Positions 36,678 through 46,907 are shown, numbered from the stretch's first letter. The stretch is DNA of 64,000 bases from Puteibacter caeruleilacunae (GCA_005217565.1 SJCO01000020.1:56039-120038); one strand, 5' to 3'. Numbers and translations are program-made. The notes: generated from the letters alone by a model not told the origin.

Positions 36678-38570
36678 TTATTTCCATTGAGATAACTCCA
36701 CCTCATCTAATGAAAAGTCGGCATTACGTTTTAAAACATTAATATCACTTCCCATATATACAGGGATGGTTACTTTTCCGTTCCCTGTAACACTCAACTC
36801 GATACCGGTTATTCCTTGCAACTTTTTCTCCTTATCCGAATTTGTTTTAGCAATGAAAGTTTTAATTTCCACCTGATCAGAGGTCATCAAATAAAACACT
36901 TTATCGTTGTCACTTAACTTCACCACATTACCATTTACCTCGACTTCACCTCTGGTAAAAAAGAGAGAATTACATTTAGCTGAAGCTTTTAGTTCTATTT
37001 GATCTGATAAGAGAATTGTGCTAGAGTTAATTAACTTAAAACCTCTGTTAACTTTAGTCGCCTGTTCTGGATAACATATTGAAAGCTCTAAAATACCAAA
37101 AGGTTTATCAGTCTCAGTATTAGATCCAGACAACACTCCAACACCTCCAGAATATTGGATATTACCATCAATATTAAGTGTATTATGCGACAGATTATTG
37201 TTCAGGAAATAGTTCCAGCGAACTCCGTTGGGTTTATAATCCCAGAATGAAGGCAGACTATAATTTTCTGATCCCAAATCAACAAGCCAACGTTCTCCCT
37301 GTGACTCCAAAATAAAAGATCCCACATCAAGTTGGTTATGAGCCATATCAGGATCGCCTCCCTTAGCCATAAGGTACAATTGCGCTTCATCATTTCCATT
37401 AAAAACAAGCATGTCGGTATCTCCTTCATACACTTGCAGTTTTTCTTTTCCCGCAAATCCTGAATAAACGGTTGCATCATACCATGGGATTGTCAACCAA
37501 AAGAAACGGAAAAAGTTATGAGATCCATCTCTCATTTTCTGCATATTCTCTTGTATTAGCTCACGATAATATGAAGCAACCTCTGGTTGATTATATTTCT
37601 TACTGAAAAAGAAATAAACAGGAGCTACAATAGCATGTTCTCCATGTGCATCAGCAAAATTAAATACCCCCTTGGTAGGACTGGAGGAACGGGTATAATA
37701 TAAAGCTGTTTTTGATACTCCTGGCATTTCAGCCAATCCATATGTAGTATCGAAATTATACTGTAGATTATACAGTAATTGAGATAAATAGGTTGTAGTA
37801 TATCCCCAATAAGCAGGGCCTTCGTAATACACTCCACTTGGTTCAAAATGCTCAATATTAGCTGGAGTATATAAAATTGCATTTTGAATAATTCGTTGCG
37901 CTTCCTCGGGGTATTTATCTGCAATAGCCAATGCTCCATTCACAAGTCCAGTATTGCAAACAACATTCCAATTGGTATTGCGCTTAGCCCAAGAATTAGG
38001 ACCACCTTTTTCATACTCCTTCCAGGCATGTGAAAAGGCATTGTTACGAATAGCCTGTTCTACCATATTATGTGTTTCATCACTCAACTGGTCATAACAC
38101 CAGTCGTAACCGATAGCAACGGCTGTTGTCATCTCTGCCACATCAAGAAAATGAGCAGGGTGCCAATCATTCAGGGCACAAACATGCTTTAATTCTTCCT
38201 CAACTTTTACAGCATATCTCTTATCATCAAATAAGCGATATGCCAGGGAAAGGGTTAATATTCTTTTGATTTCTTCTCTACTAATACCCAACGACACCTG
38301 TGTTATTTCTTGCTTAGGCAGACTTAGAATCCGTGTGGCTTCATTTCTTAAAACATCAACAAGATCCTTAATCCCCGGATCATTTTTCATTAAATCGCGT
38401 ACTTCTGCTTCTTGTTCCTTTGGAAAAAGAAGTCGCGGATGTTGCTTCAATGCAACCTGATTCTGAGGTTCAATTTCTAAGACTACATGGTGATCTTTTT
38501 CAGAACACCCTACATTACAACACACAATCAATACAAATAAAAAGATCGATATTAGCTTGTTAATTTTCAT
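36678..38570 (-). CDS. Heparinase II/III-family polysaccharide lyase lipoprotein (locus B)
   Basis: This 630-aa lipoprotein (signal ending CCNVGC, lipobox cysteine) has an alpha/alpha-toroid N-terminal domain with NTNWNVVCNTGLVNGALAI and the aromatic-rich GVYYEGPAYWGYTTTYL, followed by the Heparinase_II/III beta-sandwich (MAHNQLDVGSFILESQGERW, LSHNTLNIDG). Enzymes of this fold (PL12, PL15, PL17, PL21 and others) cleave uronic-acid-containing polysaccharides by beta-elimination, with His/Tyr as catalytic residues. The exact family cannot be fixed by eye, so heparan sulfate, alginate or another uronate is possible. It is the only degradative enzyme in locus B and ends the operon. Confidence 0.85.
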   Translation of the reverse strand: MKINKLISIFLFVLIVCCNVGCSEKDHHVVLEIEPQNQVALKQHPRLLFPKEQEAEVRDLMKNDPGIKDLVDVLRNEATRILSLPKQEITQVSLGISREEIKRILTLSLAYRLFDDKRYAVKVEEELKHVCALNDWHPAHFLDVAEMTTAVAIGYDWCYDQLSDETHNMVEQAIRNNAFSHAWKEYEKGGPNSWAKRNTNWNVVCNTGLVNGALAIADKYPEEAQRIIQNAILYTPANIEHFEPSGVYYEGPAYWGYTTTYLSQLLYNLQYNFDTTYGLAEMPGVSKTALYYTRSSSPTKGVFNFADAHGEHAIVAPVYFFFSKKYNQPEVASYYRELIQENMQKMRDGSHNFFRFFWLTIPWYDATVYSGFAGKEKLQVYEGDTDMLVFNGNDEAQLYLMAKGGDPDMAHNQLDVGSFILESQGERWLVDLGSENYSLPSFWDYKPNGVRWNYFLNNNLSHNTLNIDGNIQYSGGVGVLSGSNTETDKPFGILELSICYPEQATKVNRGFKLINSSTILLSDQIELKASAKCNSLFFTRGEVEVNGNVVKLSDNDKVFYLMTSDQVEIKTFIAKTNSDKEKKLQGITGIELSVTGNGKVTIPVYMGSDINVLKRNADFSLDEVELSQWK

Positions 38571-38651
38571 AAATAAGTAGGTTTTAATCGGTATATATTT
38601 GATTAATTAATTAGTTCATATTTTGTAGATTAATAGATTATATATCAAGAA

Positions 38652-38680
38652 AGGATGTACACCCAAATGATGTACATCCT
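38652..38680 (-). promoter_or_regulatory. Intercistronic stem-loop between susD and the lyase gene
   Basis: A perfect 10-bp stem AGGATGTACA / TGTACATCCT with a 9-nt loop lies just after the susD stop. The following minus-strand sequence TTCTTG is only weakly T-rich, so it may protect the susCD message from 3' decay or cause partial termination, lowering lyase expression. Confidence 0.5.
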
Positions 38681-38703
38681 CAATAACTAACTATGCAATT
38701 ATC

Positions 38704-40437
38704 TTATTGCCACCCTGGGTTAGGTGTTAATGCAGGATTCTTTTCGGTCTCTCCGAATGGAATAGGCCACAGATAGTCGCGAGACTCATCGAATACACGA
38801 GAGTAAAGTTTCTCACCTGTGATCTCTCTTGCTGTTGTTCCATCGACATACTCGCCGGCCAATTTCCAGCGACGAAGATCATTATAGCGTAATCCCTCTC
38901 CAGCAAACTCAACAGCACGTTCACGAACGATACGCTTAAAAATATCGGTTTTACTGGTTTCGGTTATACCTGGCATGTTCACACTTGCCCGTTGGCGTAC
39001 CATATTGATATATTCTACAGCTTTATCCTGATCGTTCAACTCATTGTAACACTCAGCCATCATCAGGTAAACATCAGCCAAACGGATAATTGGAAAGTTA
39101 ATAGGCACATGCTCACGACTGGTGCACTGTCCTTCCATATTACCAGCTGGCACAAACTTACGCCACAAATAACTGTACCATGAGCGGTTATGACGAATAA
39201 AACCATTAGCCTCTTTTGTTCCGGCAGCAAACACCCAGGTCATCATCTTAGGCTTGTTTGAAGTCCACCCTAAATACTCACTATAAGGAGTAATTACAGT
39301 GGCAGCACATCGAGGATCAAGATTTTCATACAATGCCTTCAACTTATCAATCTCTACAGGATACTGCACAACAGTCTTCAAGTCGGCCGATAAAGTAGAC
39401 TCAAATACAGCCTTCTTCACATCATCACTGGCAGTAAAACCAGGAAATACAGCATCCCAATCTAAATCAGAACCATCTTTATTTTCGTACATGTTTACCA
39501 ACTCTACTGAAGGCATACTGTTATTCCAGCAACTTCCGAATGAAGCACGGGTTCCCAGGTACTTACCAAATTTCATTCCGTTGTTTTTACCAACACCACC
39601 CATATTCTGGATAGCAAAAATCATCTCACTACTTTCGTCTCCACCTGGTAAGAATAACCCTGCATAGTCGGCATACAATGCATGACCATACTCTGGCTTA
39701 ATCACCTCTTCGAAATCAGTTAAGGCCTTACCATACTCAGTATTGTAGAGATAAACTTTACCACGCAAAGCATATGCTGCAGAACGGGTAACACGACCTT
39801 TTTCTCCACCAGTCCACTCCTTAGGCAAGGTAGCAATAGCTTCCTGTAAGTCGTCCATAATAAAAGCGCGAACTTCATCGGCAGAACTACGAGGTTTCAA
39901 CATATTATTGAAATCTTTGCTCACGTCAGTGGTCTCATCGTAAAGAGGAACACCGCCGTAGAAGTTTAATAACTCGAAATAGTAAAGCGCACGTAAGAAT
40001 TTAGCTTCTCCTATATAATTGGCCTTAGCAGTGGCATCAATCATCTCATCGGTCATTGCCGTAACATTCATAATGAAGTTATTGGCCTGTGCAACGCCAT
40101 CATAACACTCTCTCCATTTCTTACTAACCAAACCACTGGTAGCAGTCATCGCTCCGTTATCCAACTCAGGGTATGATTGTCCGTCGTAACCAACACCGAT
40201 ATCAGTATGAGAATCGGTCATCCATTTTGTTCCAAAAACGTTATCTTTTTTCATGGTTTGGTACACGCCCATTAGCCCCTGATGTACCTGAGTTTCGTTT
40301 TGCCAGAATGTTCCTGAGCTTAGCTTATCCAAAGGATATCTGTCAAGCTCGTAACAGCTGCTCATCACCATCAATCCAATGATGAAATATATTAGTTTAG
40401 CTTTTTGTCTCATTTGAATCTTTTTTTCAGTTTTCAT
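38704..40437 (-). CDS. SusD-like substrate-binding lipoprotein (locus B)
   Basis: This 577-aa SusD/RagB protein has a lipoprotein signal LIYFIIGLMVMSSC, then YELDRYPLDKLSSGTFW (typical SusD N-terminus), the TPR-like YIGEAKFLRALYYFELLNFYGGVPL, and the C-terminal RIVRERAVEFAGEGLRYNDLRRWKLA. It binds glycan at the surface and caps the SusC pore. It lies 33 bp after susC on the same strand. The ATG at 40437 gives a 14-residue n-region; the ATG at 40413 (MRQKAK) is an equally possible start. Confidence 0.95.
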   Translation of the reverse strand: MKTEKKIQMRQKAKLIYFIIGLMVMSSCYELDRYPLDKLSSGTFWQNETQVHQGLMGVYQTMKKDNVFGTKWMTDSHTDIGVGYDGQSYPELDNGAMTATSGLVSKKWRECYDGVAQANNFIMNVTAMTDEMIDATAKANYIGEAKFLRALYYFELLNFYGGVPLYDETTDVSKDFNNMLKPRSSADEVRAFIMDDLQEAIATLPKEWTGGEKGRVTRSAAYALRGKVYLYNTEYGKALTDFEEVIKPEYGHALYADYAGLFLPGGDESSEMIFAIQNMGGVGKNNGMKFGKYLGTRASFGSCWNNSMPSVELVNMYENKDGSDLDWDAVFPGFTASDDVKKAVFESTLSADLKTVVQYPVEIDKLKALYENLDPRCAATVITPYSEYLGWTSNKPKMMTWVFAAGTKEANGFIRHNRSWYSYLWRKFVPAGNMEGQCTSREHVPINFPIIRLADVYLMMAECYNELNDQDKAVEYINMVRQRASVNMPGITETSKTDIFKRIVRERAVEFAGEGLRYNDLRRWKLAGEYVDGTTAREITGEKLYSRVFDESRDYLWPIPFGETEKNPALTPNPGWQ

Positions 40438-40470
40438 TTTACTCTGGTTTCTTTACGCAATTAGTTTAAT

Positions 40471-43400
40471 TTAGAATGAAACATTTAGTCCGAAAACAGC
40501 TTGTTTCATCACTGGATAATTAACACCAGAAACCTCAGGATCTAATCCTGGCCAATCGGAGAATGTAAAGAAGTTCTCCAGCGAACAGTACAATCTTACT
40601 TTTGATAATCCGTCCAGTTTAATTCCATTCAACACGCGTGTAGGAACTGTATATCCCAACTGAATATTCTTAATTCTCATGTAAGATTTCTTATACATCC
40701 AGAACGTTGAGTTACGCTCATTGTTTTTTCCAGACAAGCTAGATTCCAATAAACGAGGGAATGAAGCAGGATCATTGGTCACATTACGTCCATCGTAATA
40801 TCTTCCGTCAGCCACATCAGCATTAATCTGATATCCGTAGCGAATTGAAGAAGAGTGGTTATAGTTCTTAAATGATTCGCGCGCACCAACACTCCCCTGA
40901 ATTAAAGCGCCAAAATCAAAACCTTTCCAGGCAGCTGTTAGATTGATACCGTAAGTCCACTTAGGAAGATTATTGTAACCTGTCATAATACGGTCATCAT
41001 TATTGATTAATCCATCACCATTGGTATCGGCAAAAAGAATATCCCCCTTTTCAGGCTTACCAAAGGCTGCGAAAGGATTCATTTTATTTCCTTGTTCATC
41101 AGTTGGTGCATTAGCGATAATTTCATTCACGCGAGCAACATCAGCATCAGTTTGAACAATACGCTCGAACTGTAATACATACTTCTCATTAACAGGACGT
41201 CCTTCAAGGATCTGCTTATCGCCACTATACGAAGCAACATCTCCCTTAAATTTATCAACGTTATTCTTCACGTAAGTCACGTTACCAGATACACCATACT
41301 CAAAACCACTGGCTACTTTACCGCGATAACCAAGGCTCAATTCAAAACCCTTGTTAGATACCTGTGCAGCATTCTGCTTAGGAATAGATGCCGTACCATG
41401 CACATCAGGCGCTGGAAGGTTGATCAAAATATCTTTTGTTACCTTATCGAAATAATCCAACGAACCAGTCAATCGGTTATTAAGGAATCCAAAATCAACA
41501 CCTATATCAGTAATATAAGTACTTTCCCAGGTTAGGTTAGCATTGGCAATAGCCCCTTGCGCCAGACCTGTAGCTGTATTATTATTCAATACGTAATTTC
41601 TTGTTGAATAAACCGAGATAGCATCGTAGTCACCCACAGAGTTGTTACCTAATGAACCATACGATCCACGAAGCTTCAAGTTAGTCAGCCATTCAACATC
41701 ACTTAGGAAATCCTCTTCAGTCATTCTCCATCCCACTGAGAATGATGGGAAATATCCCCAACGCTCGTTAGAAAGGAAACGAGAAGAAGCATCAGCTCTT
41801 AAATTCACCTCCAACAAATATTTATCATTCCACCCAAGATTCATACGACCAAAGAAAGAGCGCATTGCCCATTCGGTCTGCTTACCCGAAGTTGACGACT
41901 CACCAACTGCACCGTTGATTACCCCAAGAGAAGGGTCAACAAGATCATAACGGAAAGCAGAGAATTCATCTTCACGATATTGCTCCTGACTGGCACCACC
42001 AAATACTGAGAAATTCAATTGATTATCTACGAAGCTGGTCTCATAGCGCGCATATCCGTCCATAAAGTGACGATAAGTATTCCAGTTATGATTCTTGATA
42101 GAAGTTCTACCAACACCATCAGTCACCATTGTATTTGAATAAAAGTCCCATACAGGAATAAAGTGAGGCTTCTGCACACGCTTACGATCGTAGTAATCGT
42201 ACACATATGAACCATGCAGCGTTAATCCTTTCAAAGGAGAAAGCTTTGCATAGAAACGAGTCTTGATGCTATTTGCTTTATCCTCACCATCAGTGGTATA
42301 AAGGTTTCGAACCACATTGTTCGACTGAGGATCATCTTCTGAGTTATTTACTGTACCAAATCGTCCGTCAGGCGACTTTAACACCATTCCCGGAGTACTT
42401 GCCTGTGCATAACTAAATACACCATCAAGCTGACCTGCTCCCATCTCTGTATCGGATGTATAACCACTCAATTGAACACCAAAGGTTAACCACTTATTTA
42501 CATCCGACTCAATATTTGATCGAATACTATGCTTGGTATAAGTAGAGTTATCAATCACCCCTGGGTTATCAAGGTAGTTATATGAGATATGGAAATGAAT
42601 TTTATCAGTACCTCCACTTGCTGAAAGGTTATGCTGATTCATAAAACCAGTCTCAAACAACTCATCCTGCCAATCGGTATTTGGGTACTTTAATGGATTC
42701 TTTCCTGCATCATTTCTCCACTCATCAATCTTAGCCTGACTAAACTGCTCTCCTTGTCCTGAGTTTCTTTTCCCCTCGTTGTAAAGCTCCATATAAGTAG
42801 CGTAATCAGTCACCAAGTTCAACGTCTCCCCTACTTTCTGTAAAGACAATTGTCCGGAGTAATCGAATGAAACTTTTCCTGCTTTACCTTTTTTAGTAGT
42901 AATCAGAATAACTCCATTTGCAGCACGAGAACCATAAATCGCAGCCGAAGCAGCATCTTTAAGTACCGATACACTTTCAACATCCTGAGGATTTACAGAG
43001 TTAAACGAACCTTCAACACCATCAATAATTACCAAAGGAGCTGAATTATTCAATGTTCCTTGTCCGCGTACAAGAATCGATGCATTACCATTATTATTTG
43101 GGCGGTTATTGCTAGATGTAACAAATACTCCTGGTGCCATTCCTGATAATGCACTTGAGATATTCGTAACCGGACGACTTTCGGTAACATCGTCCATATT
43201 CACTGCTGCAACAGCTCCGGTAACGTTAACTTTTTTCTGCACACCATATCCTACTGCAACTACTTCCTCTAAACCAATCGCATCCTCACTCATGGTAATA
43301 TTAATCACCGACTGTCCTTCAAGTACAATCTCCTGTGATTTCATCCCCACAAAAGAAAACACAAGAATGTCGGCATTAGCTGGAAGATCCAACGTATATT

Positions 43401-43905
43401 TTCCATCAAAATCAGTGGTAATTCCAATAGTAGTTCCTTTAACTACAACTGAAACACCAGGAAGAGGTTCCCCTGCTTCGTCTTTTACTGTCCCGTTCAC
43501 TTTCGACACCTGACGATTCGCCTTTACCGAACTATTCTCAGGAACAATAATTACATGGTTGTTCACAAAGCGATATTTCACATGTTCACCCTTGAAGATG
43601 TTATCCAATATCTGCTCTACGGTTTTGTTTTGTACATCAAGATTTGTTATCCGATCAACGTCGATTTTGTTATTATCGTACATGAACGAATACTCCGACT
43701 GCTGCTCAATGGTTTTCAAGATCTCCTTCACGGAAGCATCTTTCAGTTTAATACTCAATTTTGAACTTTGAGAAAATCCTGATGCATAACTTCCTAACAG
43801 TCCTACGACACAAATCAGAATCGTTATTAGTTTCATTTTCAATAAAATTTTGCTAAGAATGGATACATCAATCCCTATCCACTCGAAGTGTGAACTTTTT
43901 TTCAT
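40471..43905 (-). CDS. SusC-like TonB-dependent receptor with STN domain (locus B)
   Basis: This 1144-aa outer-membrane transporter has a long signal region ending near residue 46 (SYASGFSQ). An STN domain follows (about 48-120, LSIKLKDASVKEILKTIEQQSEYSFMYD), then a CarboxypepD_reg-like domain with DEAGEPLPGVSVVVKGT, the linker EEVVAVGYGVQKK, a plug with SVSVLKDAASAAIYGSRAANGVILITTKKG, and a barrel ending in FGLNVSF. The STN domain allows signalling to the FecR encoded just upstream. SusD and a uronate-type lyase follow in the same operon, so the imported substrate is probably a uronic-acid-containing oligosaccharide (inference). Confidence 0.95.
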   Translation of the reverse strand: MKKSSHFEWIGIDVSILSKILLKMKLITILICVVGLLGSYASGFSQSSKLSIKLKDASVKEILKTIEQQSEYSFMYDNNKIDVDRITNLDVQNKTVEQILDNIFKGEHVKYRFVNNHVIIVPENSSVKANRQVSKVNGTVKDEAGEPLPGVSVVVKGTTIGITTDFDGKYTLDLPANADILVFSFVGMKSQEIVLEGQSVINITMSEDAIGLEEVVAVGYGVQKKVNVTGAVAAVNMDDVTESRPVTNISSALSGMAPGVFVTSSNNRPNNNGNASILVRGQGTLNNSAPLVIIDGVEGSFNSVNPQDVESVSVLKDAASAAIYGSRAANGVILITTKKGKAGKVSFDYSGQLSLQKVGETLNLVTDYATYMELYNEGKRNSGQGEQFSQAKIDEWRNDAGKNPLKYPNTDWQDELFETGFMNQHNLSASGGTDKIHFHISYNYLDNPGVIDNSTYTKHSIRSNIESDVNKWLTFGVQLSGYTSDTEMGAGQLDGVFSYAQASTPGMVLKSPDGRFGTVNNSEDDPQSNNVVRNLYTTDGEDKANSIKTRFYAKLSPLKGLTLHGSYVYDYYDRKRVQKPHFIPVWDFYSNTMVTDGVGRTSIKNHNWNTYRHFMDGYARYETSFVDNQLNFSVFGGASQEQYREDEFSAFRYDLVDPSLGVINGAVGESSTSGKQTEWAMRSFFGRMNLGWNDKYLLEVNLRADASSRFLSNERWGYFPSFSVGWRMTEEDFLSDVEWLTNLKLRGSYGSLGNNSVGDYDAISVYSTRNYVLNNNTATGLAQGAIANANLTWESTYITDIGVDFGFLNNRLTGSLDYFDKVTKDILINLPAPDVHGTASIPKQNAAQVSNKGFELSLGYRGKVASGFEYGVSGNVTYVKNNVDKFKGDVASYSGDKQILEGRPVNEKYVLQFERIVQTDADVARVNEIIANAPTDEQGNKMNPFAAFGKPEKGDILFADTNGDGLINNDDRIMTGYNNLPKWTYGINLTAAWKGFDFGALIQGSVGARESFKNYNHSSSIRYGYQINADVADGRYYDGRNVTNDPASFPRLLESSLSGKNNERNSTFWMYKKSYMRIKNIQLGYTVPTRVLNGIKLDGLSKVRLYCSLENFFTFSDWPGLDPEVSGVNYPVMKQAVFGLNVSF

Positions 43906-43999
43906 AGTTTTGTACTAGTTTGTTCAGCAAAAGTTGCTTTAGATTATTGGCCGTAATCTAATTGCAATGCTGAGATTAAACATTTTTATAAGATTCTAG

Positions 44000-44030
44000 A
44001 AGGTTTGCCCGATTTAGGCAAGCCTTTTTT
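44000..44030. promoter_or_regulatory. Stem-loop between fecR and susC (locus B)
   Basis: AAGGTTTGCC / GGCAAGCCTT (10 bp, one G-T pair, 7-nt loop) has a T-run only on the plus strand, opposite to the genes. On the transcribed minus strand it is a plain hairpin preceded by an A-rich stretch. It matches the position of the fecR-susC hairpins of locus A. Confidence 0.45.
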
Positions 44031-44078
44031 ATTTAGGTGTAAAAACTTTCTTTAAACTAATTCATAGGCATTTCAAGT

Positions 44079-45047
44079 TTAATTATTCATAGTTGTTATT
44101 TTTATATCTTTTCCATCAATTGAATAGCTAATTGGAGCCATAACACTCATCATCTCCAGTAATTCATTTAAAGATTCAGTTTTCACTTTAAACGTGAACT
44201 TATGTTCTCCCACCAATTGATCATCCAACTGAATACTTACACCATACCAACGCTCAAGCATCGTAACCACTTCACTAAATGAATTATTATCAAACACCAA
44301 CTGATGATGTGTCCATGCACATATCAGGTCAATATTTTTCTTCTCTATCATCATGCTATGACTCTCTCGGTTATAGCTAGCCAGTTCTCCTGGCTTAAGC
44401 ATCGTAACCTGTTTCCCCTCTCTGTCCAGTCGTACGCTCCCTGACTTTAGTCCTACCTCTACCTTCGGTTCTCCCTGGTATGCTTTTACATTGAATACTG
44501 TTCCAAATACTTTTACATCTAGAGCATGCGTATGAACTATAAACATCTTTTTAGAATGCTTGCGCACCCGAAAGAATCCTTCTCCTGTTAAATATACATC
44601 TCTATGGTCGCGATTAAAGTCTGTTGCATACTTAAGTTTAGATCCTCCATTCAACATCACTACAGAACTATCAGGTAAAAATATCTTTGTTTTCTGACCT
44701 TTAGGAGCCACAACAACTGCAAACTCATCCGCCGGACTATTTATCAAAGTACCCAACCATATACTCGATGCGATTAAGATTAATGCTACGGCTGCACGAC
44801 TCACCCAGTGGTTAAGAGTAAATCGTTTATTACCTGGAGCTGTTCTTTTCTCAATATTAGCCCATGCTGCTGTTGCATTAGGCTTAAATCTTTTTGGAAT
44901 AGAACCTGTAAGCTGCCACACCTCAACCATTTCGGCATACTGCTTTCTATGCTCTTCAGATTGATCAAGCCATTGCTGAAGGATATCACTTTTTTTATCC
45001 TCTTTAATACTTTCTATGATATGTTCCCATGGGGTATTTTCAATCAT
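44079..45047 (-). CDS. FecR-family anti-sigma factor (locus B)
   Basis: This protein of about 322 aa has a cytoplasmic N-terminal domain (IIESIKEDKKSDILQQWLDQSEEHRKQYAEMVEVWQL) and one membrane helix near residues 80-100 (AAVALILIASSIWLGTLI). The FecR domain contains APKGQKTKIFLPDSSVVMLNGGSKLKY and VYLTGEGFFRV, and a C-terminal DUF4974-like domain contains FSEVVTMLERWYGVSIQLDD. It would hold the ECF sigma encoded immediately upstream and be released by the STN domain of the SusC downstream. The start is at MIENTPWEHI; ten extra codons upstream are in frame but unlike the family. Confidence 0.93.
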   Translation of the reverse strand: MIENTPWEHIIESIKEDKKSDILQQWLDQSEEHRKQYAEMVEVWQLTGSIPKRFKPNATAAWANIEKRTAPGNKRFTLNHWVSRAAVALILIASSIWLGTLINSPADEFAVVVAPKGQKTKIFLPDSSVVMLNGGSKLKYATDFNRDHRDVYLTGEGFFRVRKHSKKMFIVHTHALDVKVFGTVFNVKAYQGEPKVEVGLKSGSVRLDREGKQVTMLKPGELASYNRESHSMMIEKKNIDLICAWTHHQLVFDNNSFSEVVTMLERWYGVSIQLDDQLVGEHKFTFKVKTESLNELLEMMSVMAPISYSIDGKDIKITTMNN

Positions 45048-45115
45048 CTTTTTTCGGTTTCTATTATTAAGGCACATAAAAACAGATTACCCCCTAAAAG
45101 AAAATCATCTTTTTT

Positions 45116-45712
45116 TTACTTTTCTAACAAAAACATCACGAAAGCAATGAAAATCTGCTCGTTATAAGGCTGCAAAAAAACTTTTATTTTCTTTAAGGCA
45201 ATGGTAATTTGGTTCTCTACAGTTTTTACAGAGATATCTAATTGTTGGGCTATTTCCTTATTTGAAAGCTCCTGGTCGCGACTTAACTGATAGATCTCAC
45301 GACATTTCTCGGGAAGTGTGTCTATTGCCTGATTCAACAAAGACTGAAGCTCTTCTAGCTCTAAATATTTTTCTGGACGATCATCTGACAAATCATTATT
45401 GCGCACCAATTCGGTCTTCTTCTCCTCTTGTCCTTTTAGATTGCGAAGGTGATTAAGGCTGCGATTTTTTGAGGCTGAAAATAAATACGACTTAACCGAT
45501 TGGTTGATATTGATACGTTCTCTATTCTCCCAAAAATAGACGAAAATATCTTGAACTACTTCCTCTGCGACCTGCTCATCTCGTACATAAATGTTCACAA
45601 AATTGCACAAATCAGCATAATACTGATCAAAGAAATAACGAAAGGCTTTTCGGTCTCCTTCCATCATTCTCTGCACAATAAAGAGCTCATTATTATCTGA
45701 TTTTGTCGTCAT
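45116..45712 (-). CDS. ECF RNA polymerase sigma factor (locus B)
   Basis: This 198-aa protein has region 2 (FRYFFDQYYADLCNFVNIYV...QVAEEVVQDIFVYFWENRE, SVKSYLFSASKNRSLNHLRN) and region 4 (LPEKCREIYQLSRDQELSNKEIAQQLDISVKTVENQITIALKKI) of Bacteroidetes SusC-linked sigma factors. It begins the operon sigma-fecR-susC-susD-lyase and has a clear promoter in front. A hydrophobic C-terminal tail (QIFIAFVMFLLEK) is common in this group. It probably activates susC when the substrate is bound. Confidence 0.95.
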   Translation of the reverse strand: MTTKSDNNELFIVQRMMEGDRKAFRYFFDQYYADLCNFVNIYVRDEQVAEEVVQDIFVYFWENRERININQSVKSYLFSASKNRSLNHLRNLKGQEEKKTELVRNNDLSDDRPEKYLELEELQSLLNQAIDTLPEKCREIYQLSRDQELSNKEIAQQLDISVKTVENQITIALKKIKVFLQPYNEQIFIAFVMFLLEK

Positions 45713-45732
45713 ATCTTTGTTTGCGGTTGCTC

Positions 45733-45763
45733 CAAAGATAGAAATATTTTCATCGAAGAAAAA
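45733..45763 (-). promoter_or_regulatory. Candidate promoter of the locus B sigma gene (TTTT-19-TATCTTTG)
   Basis: On the minus strand an exact -7 TATCTTTG (45733-45740) and a 3-of-4 -33 TTTT (45760-45763) are separated by 19 bp. The leader would be about 14 nt. The housekeeping type suggests basal expression of the regulatory pair. Confidence 0.5.
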
Positions 45764-45771
45764 TGAGACAA

Positions 45772-45812
45772 AAAAAATAGACTTGCCGAATACTCTTTAA
45801 ATTCGACAAGTC
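45772..45812 (-). terminator. Terminator of the metallophosphoesterase gene
   Basis: GACTTG-c-CGAAT / ATTCG-a-CAAGTC (11 pairs with one mismatch) has TATTTTTTTTG following on the minus strand. It separates the phosphoesterase gene from locus B. Confidence 0.75.
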
Positions 45813-45905
45813 ATTTCCTATTAACCTAAACGTATGTGTCATCAACACATACCCATCTATATTATTAATTAACAATCAATTTAATCACAACTCCTCCGTG
45901 ATCTT

Positions 45906-46907
45906 TCAATCCTGTACATAAGTTTTTATTGACACTTCCGTATAAAAACCTGTAGCATTGTGTGCTGATACTAACTGTGGAATATCTTTTTTAACATCCA
46001 ATGTGGTTCGATGAGTATGACCAGCTAGAATTGCTAATAGATTACCGGAGTTAAATACTTCATCATAAAAAGAGAAAGTAACTTTAGTATGCCCTCCCGT
46101 TCTCCATTTTTCACGACGTTCAATTTCAAAGTTTTGGTCACTCTTTTCTCCCCATTCCGGATGAGCACAGCCAAAATCGATATTATGACCAGGAATAAAC
46201 AACGGTATATGCATTAATAGTATCATCGGCTCATTGCTTTTTACCTGCTCTTTATAGAATGCTAACTGTTCTGGTAAAATTTCATAAGTTGAATTATCGA
46301 TGCAGACAAAACGAATACCGTTAAGTTTATACATCGAAAATAATGGATTCTTCCCTTGATACATTGGCTTTAAATGTTTCATTGTCCATGTATCTCGAAG
46401 CTGTTTCGAACTTCCCTTCATTCCTTCATAGTGCCAGTCATGATTTCCAGCCACATAAGCAAATGGTATACCTGTTTTATTTAACTCTTCAAGTGCCCAT
46501 TCAACAGCAGCTTGTGAGGGAAAACTAAAGATATCTCCAGTCAATGCAAGAAAATCTGCTTTTTGCTTCTTTGCCTCCTCTAATGTTCGTTTAAATCCCT
46601 CCTGACTGGAAAGCTGTTCTTCTGATTTCCAAAATTTATTATGTCTGTAAGCGCCAGCCATACGCTTACTAAACTGTTTGTAAGCATCGCCGCGCTCATC
46701 GTCTAATGACAAATGAGTATCTGTAATATGAAAAACCTTGGCAGGTTCAATTTTTGCATTTGTATAAACTGAAAATACATTCCCATCTAACGTACAAGTC
46801 TCACGTAAAGACACTGGAAGTTTGGTTATTCTATTTCCTGCCTTAGTACTTACAGGGAAGCCAAGTCCTGCAATACTCGCTGCATATAAAAAGGTCCTTC
46901 GTTTCAT
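45906..46907 (-). CDS. Calcineurin-like metallophosphoesterase with Tat-type signal
   Basis: This protein of about 333 aa starts MKRRTFLYAASIAGLGFPVSTKAG, a twin-arginine-like signal peptide. All five metallophosphoesterase motifs are visible: ITDTH, LTGDIF, AGNHDW, LLMHIP and LAGHTHR, which bind two metal ions. Substrates of this large family include phosphomono- and diesters; nothing specific can be said. It sits alone between loci B and C. The start at the RR-containing ATG is preferred to an upstream in-frame one (46943). Confidence 0.9.
   Translation of the reverse strand: MKRRTFLYAASIAGLGFPVSTKAGNRITKLPVSLRETCTLDGNVFSVYTNAKIEPAKVFHITDTHLSLDDERGDAYKQFSKRMAGAYRHNKFWKSEEQLSSQEGFKRTLEEAKKQKADFLALTGDIFSFPSQAAVEWALEELNKTGIPFAYVAGNHDWHYEGMKGSSKQLRDTWTMKHLKPMYQGKNPLFSMYKLNGIRFVCIDNSTYEILPEQLAFYKEQVKSNEPMILLMHIPLFIPGHNIDFGCAHPEWGEKSDQNFEIERREKWRTGGHTKVTFSFYDEVFNSGNLLAILAGHTHRTTLDVKKDIPQLVSAHNATGFYTEVSIKTYVQD

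Noticed and set aside
37202..37939. Minus-strand frames overlapping the lyase gene in other phases
   Set aside because: They overlap the well-supported Heparinase II/III frame, show no family signature, and are shadows.
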